From NCBI RefSeq assembly GCF_030649675.1, contig NZ_JAUTDR010000024.1, positions 17,140-63,988 of the forward strand: DNA of 46,849 nucleotides, given 5' to 3'. Made by a program: the position numbers and the translations under genes. Under the pieces are notes generated by a model. That model did no database searches and was not told where the DNA came from. It saw only the letters and a list, made by a program, of their open reading frames with translations. The first letter of the stretch is position 1. Each line of letters starts with the position of its first letter. The stretch comes from Haliea sp. E1-2-M8 (lineage in GTDB: Bacteria; Pseudomonadota; Gammaproteobacteria; Pseudomonadales; Halieaceae). Positions 16,748-23,529 of the stretch are shown here, one piece after another.

Positions 16748-17053
16748 TTATACCGCACGCACCAGGGCGGCGACCAGTATGCCCGCCGCGATCGCCGGCA
16801 TCGGCCGCCGGAACAGGAGCATCAAAACGGCAGTGGCCAGCAGCGCAAGCTGCCCTGCGCCATCGGCCTTGACCGCAACCGGCACCAGCACGGCGACCAG
16901 CACCGATCCTGCCATGGCATTGATGAAGCCCTCCACCCGGCGGCCCATGGGGATAAAGGACATCAACAGCACACCGCCAAAGCGGGCCAGCAGGGTCACC
17001 AGTGCCATCAGCGCAATCAGCAGCAGGGCGCCTCCATCCTCGATGGCAATCAC
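16748..17053 (-). CDS. azlD: AzlD-type branched-chain amino acid exporter small subunit
   Basis: This encodes 101 residues with about four hydrophobic segments (LLLIALMALVTLLARFG, INAMAGSVLVAVLVPVAV, LALLATAVLMLLF, AIAAGILVAALV), the size and profile of AzlD. AzlD is the small inner-membrane partner of AzlC in export of branched-chain amino acids and analogues. The start is GTG 17053, overlapping the azlC TGA by 4 nt (GTGA), which makes coupled translation likely. The arrangement azlC-azlD is the standard one. It ends 33 nt before the WS/DGAT start, so read-through into that lipid cluster is possible. Confidence 0.88.
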   Translation of the reverse strand: MIAIEDGGALLLIALMALVTLLARFGGVLLMSFIPMGRRVEGFINAMAGSVLVAVLVPVAVKADGAGQLALLATAVLMLLFRRPMPAIAAGILVAALVRAV

Positions 17054-17754
17054 GCCTTGTCCTCCAGCCAGAGTGCACCCACCAGACCACCGGCGAGGGC
17101 ACCCACCACCACATGGCTGTTCTCCGGCAGCCAGAGCCAGGCCGCATAGGCGGCAGCGCCACCGACCACCCAGGCCATGACCGTGCGCGATGTCCGGCGC
17201 CCGGCCAGAACCATGCTGAGCATGAAACAACCCATGACCATGTCCACACCCAGCGCTTTCGGATCAGTGATGGCACTGCCGAAGACCATGCCGATGATGG
17301 TGCCCGTCAGCCAGGTCAACCACAGGGCAAAACCGCCACCCACCAGCGCGCCGAGGGTATTCCTGCCACTCTGCAGGTCGTTCAGGTTCATCGCCCAGTT
17401 GGCATCCGAGAGAATGACCAGGCTGCCGTAGCGACGCCCCGGCGGTAGCAGGGACATCCACGGGTAGAGGGTGGCACCCATCAACAGCATGCGGGCGTTG
17501 ATGGCGAAAGTGGTCGCCAACAGCGGTAGCACCGGGACCTCCGCGCCCCATAGCTCCAGGGCGGCGAACTGCGCGGTGCCGGCAAACACGGTGGCGCTCA
17601 TGAGCACGATTTCGTGGCCCGGAAGGCCGGTCTGGACCGCGGCCAGACCGAACGCCGCGCCAAACACAGCCACAAACAGGGAAATCGGCAACAGGCGCCA
17701 GAAGCCCTGCTTGAAAGCCGCCGGAGACAGCTCCGGCGCGATGTAGTGCGACAT
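17050..17754 (-). CDS. azlC: AzlC family branched-chain amino acid permease
   Basis: This encodes 234 residues. The N-terminal AFKQGFWRLLPISLFVAVFG and the ATVFAGTAQFAALELWG segment are typical of AzlC, as is INARMLLMGATLYPW. Several transmembrane helices follow in the second half. AzlC forms an inner-membrane exporter with AzlD, for leucine, isoleucine, valine and toxic analogues in characterised cases. The ATG at 17754 opens leftward from a 119-nt divergent region shared with the RlmD-like gene. It overlaps azlD by 4 nt. No local Lrp-type regulator is visible. Confidence 0.92.
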   Translation of the reverse strand: MSHYIAPELSPAAFKQGFWRLLPISLFVAVFGAAFGLAAVQTGLPGHEIVLMSATVFAGTAQFAALELWGAEVPVLPLLATTFAINARMLLMGATLYPWMSLLPPGRRYGSLVILSDANWAMNLNDLQSGRNTLGALVGGGFALWLTWLTGTIIGMVFGSAITDPKALGVDMVMGCFMLSMVLAGRRTSRTVMAWVVGGAAAYAAWLWLPENSHVVVGALAGGLVGALWLEDKA

Positions 17755-17791
17755 GACCAGGCAAACTCCCGTCAGTGGGTTTCAAGGCCAG

Positions 17792-17846
17792 ATGATACCA
17801 GCTGGAGGGGGCCTGCATCGCCCACCCAGGGCCACGATGGTATCAT
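17792..17846. promoter_or_regulatory. Inverted repeat in the azlC / rRNA-methyltransferase divergent promoter region
   Basis: ATGATACCA at 17792-17800 and TGGTATCAT at 17838-17846 are a perfect 9-bp inverted pair separated by 37 bp, between two divergent genes. Each arm contains TATCAT, a near-consensus -10 hexamer, oriented toward its own gene: 28 nt before the start at 17874 on the plus strand and 38 nt before the start at 17754 on the minus strand. No convincing -35 boxes were found. The arms may be mirrored -10 elements or a paired operator. Confidence 0.45.
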
Positions 17847-17873
17847 TCCACCCCGGTTTCCAGAGCAGACACC

Positions 17874-19031
17874 ATGCCCGAGCTTCACGAACAGTTCACC
17901 GCCACCGTCCGCGATCTCGGCACCGACGGTAGCGGTATCGTCGAACACCCGGGCGGCCAGGTGTTCTTTGTCGCCGGTGTCTGGCCCGGCGAAACGGCCC
18001 GCTTTGCGGTCACTGGTTTCAAGCAGCGTTTCGGTTTTGCCCGGCTGCTGGAGCTGCTCGAGCCCTCCCCTGCCCGTGTGACGCCACCCTGCGTTCACCA
18101 CGGTACCGGCCCCGGCGACTGCGGTGGCTGCCCCTGGCAATTCGTCAACTACGCAGCCCAGCTCGAAGCCAAGGAGCAGCGCGTGCAGCGGGCTCTGGCG
18201 CGCCTGCAGCTGACGACGGAAATCGCGCCGATCTGGGGTTCGCCCGCTATTTTCGGTTACCGCAACCGGGCGCAATTCAAGACCGACGGCAGGAAGCTGG
18301 GCTATGTCGCAGCGGGCTCCAGGCAGCTTGCGCCCATCGCCGACTGCCCGATCCTGACGCAGCCCAATCGGGGAACCCTGCAGGCACTGCTGCAATCACT
18401 GCCCAACAACCTGTTCCGCCCCGGCCGCAAGCAGGACTGGACCACGCTGGATGTCGACGAGGAGGTCAGCGCCGCGGAGGTGGTACCGAACCAGCGTCGC
18501 CCCTTCCGCCAGGGCAACGCAGCGCAGAACCTGCGCATGCGCGAGTGGCTGGGAGCCCGCGTGGACCAGTTGGACCCAAGCCGCACCGCGCTGGAGCTGT
18601 TTTCCGGTTCCGGCAATTTCACCGAAATGCTGGTGGCCGCTGGCTTCGCGCGTATTCTGGCGGTAGAGGGCGTGGAAGACAGCGTCCAGGCGCTGGCCGC
18701 CCGCCAGCTGCCCGGCGTGGAGGCACAGCGCTATAACCTGTTCGCCGAAGCCGACTGCTCACGACTGCAGGAGCAGGCGCGGGATGCCAGCATACTGGTA
18801 CTGGACCCACCCCGGGACGGGTTCAAGCTTGCGGGGCTGTTGCTGACGAAAAAGCACCGCTTGCGGGACGTGTTCTACATTTCCTGTGACCCGGCCACCT
18901 TTGCCCGGGATATCGACATCTTCATTGGCGCTGGTTTTCGAACCGCCGAAATACAGCCCCTGGACCTGTTCCCGCATACACCGCACGTGGAGCTGCTGTG
19001 CTGGCTGCAGCGACCAGCAGCAAGCCAATAG
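17874..19031 (+). CDS. RlmD-like class I SAM-dependent 23S rRNA (uracil-5-)-methyltransferase
   Basis: This encodes 385 residues, a little shorter than E. coli RlmD (433). The N-terminal TRAM-like domain covers about residues 4-62. Four Cys that fit the [4Fe-4S] site are Cys73, Cys83, Cys86 and Cys158 (CGGC and ADCPI). The SAM domain has LELFSGSGNFTEML, then VLDPPRDG. The catalytic Cys is Cys338 in YISCDPATFARD and the general base fits Glu373 in HVELL. Family members methylate C5 of uracil in 23S rRNA (RlmC/RlmD) or tRNA (TrmA); the TRAM domain and cluster favour RlmD-type. It is divergent from azlC. Position specificity is not provable from sequence. Confidence 0.88.
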   Translation: MPELHEQFTATVRDLGTDGSGIVEHPGGQVFFVAGVWPGETARFAVTGFKQRFGFARLLELLEPSPARVTPPCVHHGTGPGDCGGCPWQFVNYAAQLEAKEQRVQRALARLQLTTEIAPIWGSPAIFGYRNRAQFKTDGRKLGYVAAGSRQLAPIADCPILTQPNRGTLQALLQSLPNNLFRPGRKQDWTTLDVDEEVSAAEVVPNQRRPFRQGNAAQNLRMREWLGARVDQLDPSRTALELFSGSGNFTEMLVAAGFARILAVEGVEDSVQALAARQLPGVEAQRYNLFAEADCSRLQEQARDASILVLDPPRDGFKLAGLLLTKKHRLRDVFYISCDPATFARDIDIFIGAGFRTAEIQPLDLFPHTPHVELLCWLQRPAASQ

Positions 19032-19110
19032 TGAATTCCCCCGCGCTGGGCGGGTCCAATTGCCAGTTATAAGGACATTCTTCACTGGATATTTGACAGG
19101 TACTTCGCCC

Positions 19111-19824
19111 ATGACAGCACCTAAAATCTTGCTCATGCTTGCCCTGTGCACATCGCTGTTGGCCTTTGCTGCAGGAGACGCAGAACGCGCGCCTGGCATC
19201 ACGACCTACGAGGCGGAATACAGCGCTCGCTACAGTGGCTTTCCGATCAAGGCTGAACACAGCCTGCGTCGGACCAGCGGCGGCTACGAGTTGCGCGTAG
19301 AAGCGAGCAACTTCCTCGGCAAAATCACCGAACAAGAGCAGTTCCATCTGGATCAACAGGGTGCCATCATGCCCGATGGCTATCGTCACGACCGCTCGAT
19401 AATGCGCAACACACGCAAAGAATCGATGGCCGTGGATCACGCGGGCATGACCATCCGCTCCTCGCGCAAGGGTGAGCAAACGGAAATGGAGTTCGAAGCC
19501 GGCCAACTCGGCCCGCTCAGTCACCAGCTGGAGCTTGCCCGGGACCTGCAGGGGGGTGTGGAAGAACTGAGCTACAGCGTTATCATTCGCGGCGGCATCC
19601 GCGATTATCGCTATCAGCGCCTGGGTGACGAGGACATGGAGACTGCCCTGGGCACACTACGCGTCGTCAAGCTGGAACGAGTCCGGGATGACAGTGACCG
19701 TGAAACAATTCTCTGGTTGGCGCCAGAGCTCAATTACCAGCCGGTTCTGTTACGGCAAATAGAAGATGGCAGCAGCTATGAGCTCACCCTACAGTCGTTT
19801 CGTTTCACAAAGGAAAACAGTTAG
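19111..19824 (+). CDS. DUF3108 family periplasmic protein
   Basis: This encodes 237 residues. ATG 19111 begins a signal peptide (hydrophobic ILLMLALCTSLLAFAAG), so the protein is secreted to the periplasm; the frame is open upstream only over the methyltransferase gene. The mature protein has the DUF3108 look: YEAEYSARYSGFPIKAEHSL near its start, beta-rich middle, and IRGGIRDYRYQ...LGTLRVVKLERV near the end with LWLAPELNYQPV. DUF3108 proteins are envelope proteins of unknown function, related in fold to lipoprotein carriers. The gene lies 39 nt before a predicted outer-membrane protein gene, so the two probably form an operon. Confidence 0.85.
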   Translation: MTAPKILLMLALCTSLLAFAAGDAERAPGITTYEAEYSARYSGFPIKAEHSLRRTSGGYELRVEASNFLGKITEQEQFHLDQQGAIMPDGYRHDRSIMRNTRKESMAVDHAGMTIRSSRKGEQTEMEFEAGQLGPLSHQLELARDLQGGVEELSYSVIIRGGIRDYRYQRLGDEDMETALGTLRVVKLERVRDDSDRETILWLAPELNYQPVLLRQIEDGSSYELTLQSFRFTKENS

Positions 19825-19863
19825 GCCCTTGCGGTCGGGCAACAATGCCAGAAGGCAATCGCT

Positions 19864-20808
19864 GTGAGGTACTCACGGGCCGCGGGTTTGCTACTGCTTG
19901 CGGCCAGCGCTTCCATCTCCCTTCCGGGGGCAAGCGCCGAAGAGGACACGGCAGAGTTGGATAGACCATGGCTGGATGACAGCCACGATTACGTCAGTGA
20001 GCAAGCTGACAACCTCGCTGCCTGGATGGACAGTTTTTTCGGCGTCAACCGTGTGGACGAAGAGGCGCCCTACTCCACCCTGCGTTTGCGGGTAGAGCCA
20101 GAATGGGACGAGATGGACGGCTGGGACAGCGGTATCAGCCTGCGCGGCAAGGTGCACCTGCCCAATCTGAACAAGCGCGTCAGCCTGCTGTTCTCGGACG
20201 ATGACGAGCGCACCGGGAGCGATGACCTGCTGATTGATCGTCAGAATGCGCCGGATGACATCGCCCTGCAGCTCACCGCGCGCGAACGCAAGCACGACCG
20301 GGTTGATTTCAAGATCGGGCTGCGCTCCACCCTCCATCCGAAAATCTCAGCGCGCTACCGCTACGAGAAACCACTCTCGGACGCGATCATAGGACGCTTA
20401 AGCCAGGAGGCCCTGTACCGGACCGATGACGGCTTTGCCAGCGAAACCCGGGGCGACCTGGATACCATCCTCGGCGAGGACAAAGTCCTGCAGTGGACCA
20501 ACCGCTTGCGCTGGTTCGAGGAAGAACCCGGCCTGAGCTGGAACACCGGCCTGAGCCTGAACCGGCGCCTGAGCAACGATCGTGTGCTCGGTTACTACCT
20601 GGCGGTCGCCGGTGCTACCGAACCCGGCCACTACACCCGGTCCTACGGTTTCGGCATGCGTTACCGCCAGAATATCTTTCGGAAATGGCTGTTTGCCGAA
20701 CTGCAACCGAGCTACTTCTGGCGCCGGGACGAGTTCGAGGACAGGCGAGAGGGGTCTGCGGCGGTTCTGTTGCGGCTGGAGGCGGTTTTCACCCGCGACT
20801 GGGACTAA
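19864..20808 (+). CDS. Predicted outer-membrane beta-barrel protein, unknown function
   Basis: This encodes 314 residues from GTG 19864. A signal peptide (AGLLLLAASASISLPGASA) is followed by an acidic linker and then alternating amphipathic strands (LRLRVEPEWDEM, SLRGKVHLPNLNKRVSLLFS, SARYRYEKPL, WNTGLSLNRRL). It ends in a short strand with aromatic/charged residues (LEAVFTRDWD); a terminal Phe, common in barrels, is not present. The pattern suggests a small outer-membrane barrel or a porin-like protein. No named family was recognised. It follows the DUF3108 gene by 39 nt and converges on the small periplasmic protein at 20887. Confidence 0.75.
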   Translation: MRYSRAAGLLLLAASASISLPGASAEEDTAELDRPWLDDSHDYVSEQADNLAAWMDSFFGVNRVDEEAPYSTLRLRVEPEWDEMDGWDSGISLRGKVHLPNLNKRVSLLFSDDDERTGSDDLLIDRQNAPDDIALQLTARERKHDRVDFKIGLRSTLHPKISARYRYEKPLSDAIIGRLSQEALYRTDDGFASETRGDLDTILGEDKVLQWTNRLRWFEEEPGLSWNTGLSLNRRLSNDRVLGYYLAVAGATEPGHYTRSYGFGMRYRQNIFRKWLFAELQPSYFWRRDEFEDRREGSAAVLLRLEAVFTRDWD

Positions 20809-20886
20809 CCCCCGCGGCGTTTTTCGAGAGGGCTGCTATGGTGATACCCGCCAGGTACGCCGGGCGCGCACTGACGGGCATGCAAG

Positions 20887-21309
20887 CTAGCGAAAGCTGA
20901 CCTCACGTACCAGGGTGCTGCCCATAATGTCCCGCAACTCCCCGCGCTCGATGTTGCGCTTGGCAGAGTCCTCGCGGGAACCGACCATATCACTCATCAG
21001 CTTGTCCCAGTATTCATCGGGCTGATCGAGCATGTCACCGGCTGACTTCCACTCGACCATAAGCCAGAGATTGGGCTCACCCTCTCTTGCGTGAACATTG
21101 CTAAGCAGCTTGTAGCCAACCACCTTCTTTTCCTTGATCAGCTTGTCCATTTGCTTTCGCCACAGATCGTTCAGGTTCTCGATATAGGCATCGAATTTGC
21201 CCGGATGCACTTCGACCGACGTCACCTCCCAGTAAGTGCCCTGTTTAAAGGGCGCTTCGGCAAATGCGAGCATCGGGGTCAACAGGAGCAACAGTATGAT
21301 TTTCTTCAT
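20887..21309 (-). CDS. Small periplasmic protein, possible dimeric alpha/beta-barrel fold
   Basis: This encodes 140 residues. ATG 21309 has GGAGG 10 nt upstream and opens a signal peptide (MKKIILLLLLTPMLAFA-E). The mature part contains EVTSVEVHPGKFDAYIENLNDLW-like strand/helix order (seen in segments YWEVTSVEVHPGKF and WLMVEWKSAGDML), which resembles dimeric alpha/beta-barrel (Dabb/ABM) proteins. I do not recognise a characterised family. It is divergent from the EEP-family gene across a 295-bp region that contains a hairpin with a T-run. Function unknown. Confidence 0.75.
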   Translation of the reverse strand: MKKIILLLLLTPMLAFAEAPFKQGTYWEVTSVEVHPGKFDAYIENLNDLWRKQMDKLIKEKKVVGYKLLSNVHAREGEPNLWLMVEWKSAGDMLDQPDEYWDKLMSDMVGSREDSAKRNIERGELRDIMGSTLVREVSFR

Positions 21310-21341
21310 TGCTTGCCACCTCCACGGTTGGCGGAATAAGG

Positions 21342-21365
21342 CTGCCACGAAATGTGGCAGTTTTT
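21342..21365 (+). terminator. Terminator-like hairpin with T-run
   Basis: CTGCCAC at 21342-21348 pairs with GTGGCAG at 21354-21360 over a 5-nt loop, followed directly by five Ts on the plus strand. It sits 33 nt upstream of the minus-strand start at 21309, with no plus-strand gene ending nearby. It could stop transcription antisense to that gene, or form a leader hairpin on the minus-strand mRNA. Confidence 0.5.
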
Positions 21366-21604
21366 AAAAAATAGACCGTGGTGGGGATAAAGCAAGGTGT
21401 GGCTAACGGGATGGTCAGGCAAGCGTGCCTGGCGCGATGAATCGGCACTCAGGTGATCAGCGGTGAGCGATGGGGTATGGCAACACCGCACCCGATGGAT
21501 CAGCTGCTACACTTGGTCATTGGAGACTACCGAGAGGTGTGGCAGCGAATCAAGTACGCCCGGGGCTGCTTCGTTCGCTGCTGCCGTGTACTGGGTGAGG
21601 TGCC

Positions 21605-22741
21605 ATGGCTGCAAAGCTGTTTCTCTGGACCACCCGAATGCTGACGCTGCTGCTGGCGGTGGTGAGCGTGCTGCCGATGATACCCGTCGGTCAGTGGTGG
21701 ATCCAGCTGTGGGAGTTCCCGCGGCTTCAGTTGACCTGGGCGCTGGCCCTGCCGCTGGGGCTGTTGGCGGTGCACGCATATTGGGATCGACCGCGTAAAG
21801 AACATGCAGCGTGGCTCGCGGTTATCCTCGCGACGGGGGCATGGCAGCTGTCGCACATCCTGCCGTTCACGCCGCTCTGGTCGACCGAGGTGCCGACCGC
21901 CGAGGTTCAACCCGACGGGGACCGGAAGGCCCTGAAACTACTGACAGCGAATGTCACCTACACCAACGACCACTATGCCGAGTTACTGGCGATGGTCCAA
22001 CGTGAGGATCCGGACCTTCTGCTGTTGATCGAGGTGGACCGAGCCTGGGCTGAGAGGCTGAAGCCCCTGAATCAGCAGTATGCGTATCGGGTCGGGGAGG
22101 TGCGCAGCGAGGGCCTGGGCATCGTGCTCTGGTCGCGCTTCCCTCTGCTGGAGCGGGAGATCAAGCATCTGGTCTCCGAGCGTCGCCCATCGATCTTCGC
22201 TACCCTGGATGTGCCGGATATCGGCCCGGTACGGTTCATCGGCACTCACCCCGTCCCGCCGGGGCTGGCGGGCCAGATCGCCGGCGACGACGAGACGACC
22301 GATCGTCGGGACAGCCGGGTCCGCGACGCAGAGCTGATGCTCATTGCCAGCCACGTCCAGAAGGACCCGGACAACCGCTGGATCGTCACCGGGGATTTCA
22401 ATGACGTCGCCTGGTCCGACACCACCCGGCTGTTCGCTGACTTGAGCGACCTGAAGGATCCTCGCCGCGGCAGGCGGCTGTTGAGCTCATACCCCGCAGA
22501 CCGGCCACTGTTGCGATACCCGATCGACCACCTGTTCGTCTCTGACGGTTTTCATCTGATCGACCTCGACCGGGTGAAGGTACCCGGCTCCGACCATTTC
22601 GCCGTCACCGCCACACTGGCCGTCGCAAGAAAAGACGACAAGAAGCCGGAAGCCTCTGCGGAGGAAGAGGAGCAGGCCGGGAAAATGATCGAGGAAGGTG
22701 CGGAAGACGCCGCCGAGCACGGCGTTAGCTCGAGCCAATAG
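21605..22741 (+). CDS. Endonuclease/exonuclease/phosphatase (EEP) family membrane protein
   Basis: This encodes 378 residues. Three hydrophobic helices span about 5-90 (LTLLLAVVSVLPMIP, LTWALALPLGLLAVHAYW, AAWLAVILATGAWQL). The EEP domain follows: TANVTYTND, EDPDLLLLIEVD (metal-binding Glu), GTHPVPP, VTGDFNDVAWS, and the C-terminal GSDHFAV with the catalytic Asp-His. The enzyme domain should face the periplasm. Such proteins hydrolyse phosphodiesters, but targets are mostly unknown. The last about 45 residues are an acidic, Glu-rich tail. It converges on the PAP2 gene with a 37-nt gap. Confidence 0.88.
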   Translation: MAAKLFLWTTRMLTLLLAVVSVLPMIPVGQWWIQLWEFPRLQLTWALALPLGLLAVHAYWDRPRKEHAAWLAVILATGAWQLSHILPFTPLWSTEVPTAEVQPDGDRKALKLLTANVTYTNDHYAELLAMVQREDPDLLLLIEVDRAWAERLKPLNQQYAYRVGEVRSEGLGIVLWSRFPLLEREIKHLVSERRPSIFATLDVPDIGPVRFIGTHPVPPGLAGQIAGDDETTDRRDSRVRDAELMLIASHVQKDPDNRWIVTGDFNDVAWSDTTRLFADLSDLKDPRRGRRLLSSYPADRPLLRYPIDHLFVSDGFHLIDLDRVKVPGSDHFAVTATLAVARKDDKKPEASAEEEEQAGKMIEEGAEDAAEHGVSSSQ

Positions 22742-22778
22742 GGTCGACGCCAACGACAGGGTCAGGCTGACAGTCATG

Positions 22779-23507
22779 CTATTCGGTGCCTGTCCAGCTC
22801 TCCTCTGTTTCCACCTGCCCGCGCCGCTGCATCCAGCGCATCGCGAGCCAGCACAACGCCGCCCAGGCGGCCCCGGCCGTCCAGCCGGCAAGGACATCCG
22901 TCGGCCAATGGACCCCGAGGTAGACACGGCTCATGCCCACCAGCAGCGTGAGCAGTATCGCCAGCAACAGAATGTAAGCCTTCAGCCTCAGCGCGGGTTG
23001 TACGCGGATGAGCAGAGCGGCAAGAGTGAGGTAGGTCACGGCAGACATCATCGCGTGGCCGCTGGGAAAGCTCGCGGTGTAGACGATGGAGTCATGCGGA
23101 ACAAGGTCGGGCCGGGGACGATCAAAGCCAACCTTCATCAGCGTGCTGAGCAGTATACCGCCGGGCACCGCGACCGAGGCAAAGAGCGCCGCGCGATAGC
23201 GTCGGGCGAGTAGCAGGTAGCCCAGGGCACCCAGCGAGACCAGCACCAGCACGCCTACACCGCCGAGCGCGGTAAAGTCCCGCCCCAGCTCCTCCAGCCA
23301 GGCCGGACCGAGCGGATCGGTGTGATCGGCAGGGTTGCGCAGCGAGAGCAGCAGGGTCTCATCAATACTCGTGGTGTCACCTTCAGCCACTTCATCGGCC
23401 AGCTCGACGAACGCCCAAACCCCGGCGAAGAGCACCAGTAAGCTCAGCAGCGCTGCAAACTCGTAGCGCGCGAACCGAGCCAGCATGGAAAGGCCTCGGC
23501 GTCCCAT
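22779..23507 (-). CDS. PAP2 family lipid phosphatase
   Basis: This encodes 242 residues with about six transmembrane helices. All three PAP2 motifs are present: KVGFDRPRPD, FPSGHAM and SRVYLGVHWPTDV, with the catalytic His in the last. The family dephosphorylates phosphatidic acid, phosphatidylglycerophosphate or undecaprenyl pyrophosphate at the periplasmic side. The open frame extends to 23594, but that overlaps the preceding AsmA-like gene; ATG 23507 just after that gene's stop (23530) is preferred, and ATG 23486 is a second option. Co-direction with the AsmA-like gene and a 22-nt gap make an operon likely. Confidence 0.9.
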   Translation of the reverse strand: MGRRGLSMLARFARYEFAALLSLLVLFAGVWAFVELADEVAEGDTTSIDETLLLSLRNPADHTDPLGPAWLEELGRDFTALGGVGVLVLVSLGALGYLLLARRYRAALFASVAVPGGILLSTLMKVGFDRPRPDLVPHDSIVYTASFPSGHAMMSAVTYLTLAALLIRVQPALRLKAYILLLAILLTLLVGMSRVYLGVHWPTDVLAGWTAGAAWAALCWLAMRWMQRRGQVETEESWTGTE

Positions 23508-23529
23508 ATGTTCCCGGTAAAAAAACTGT

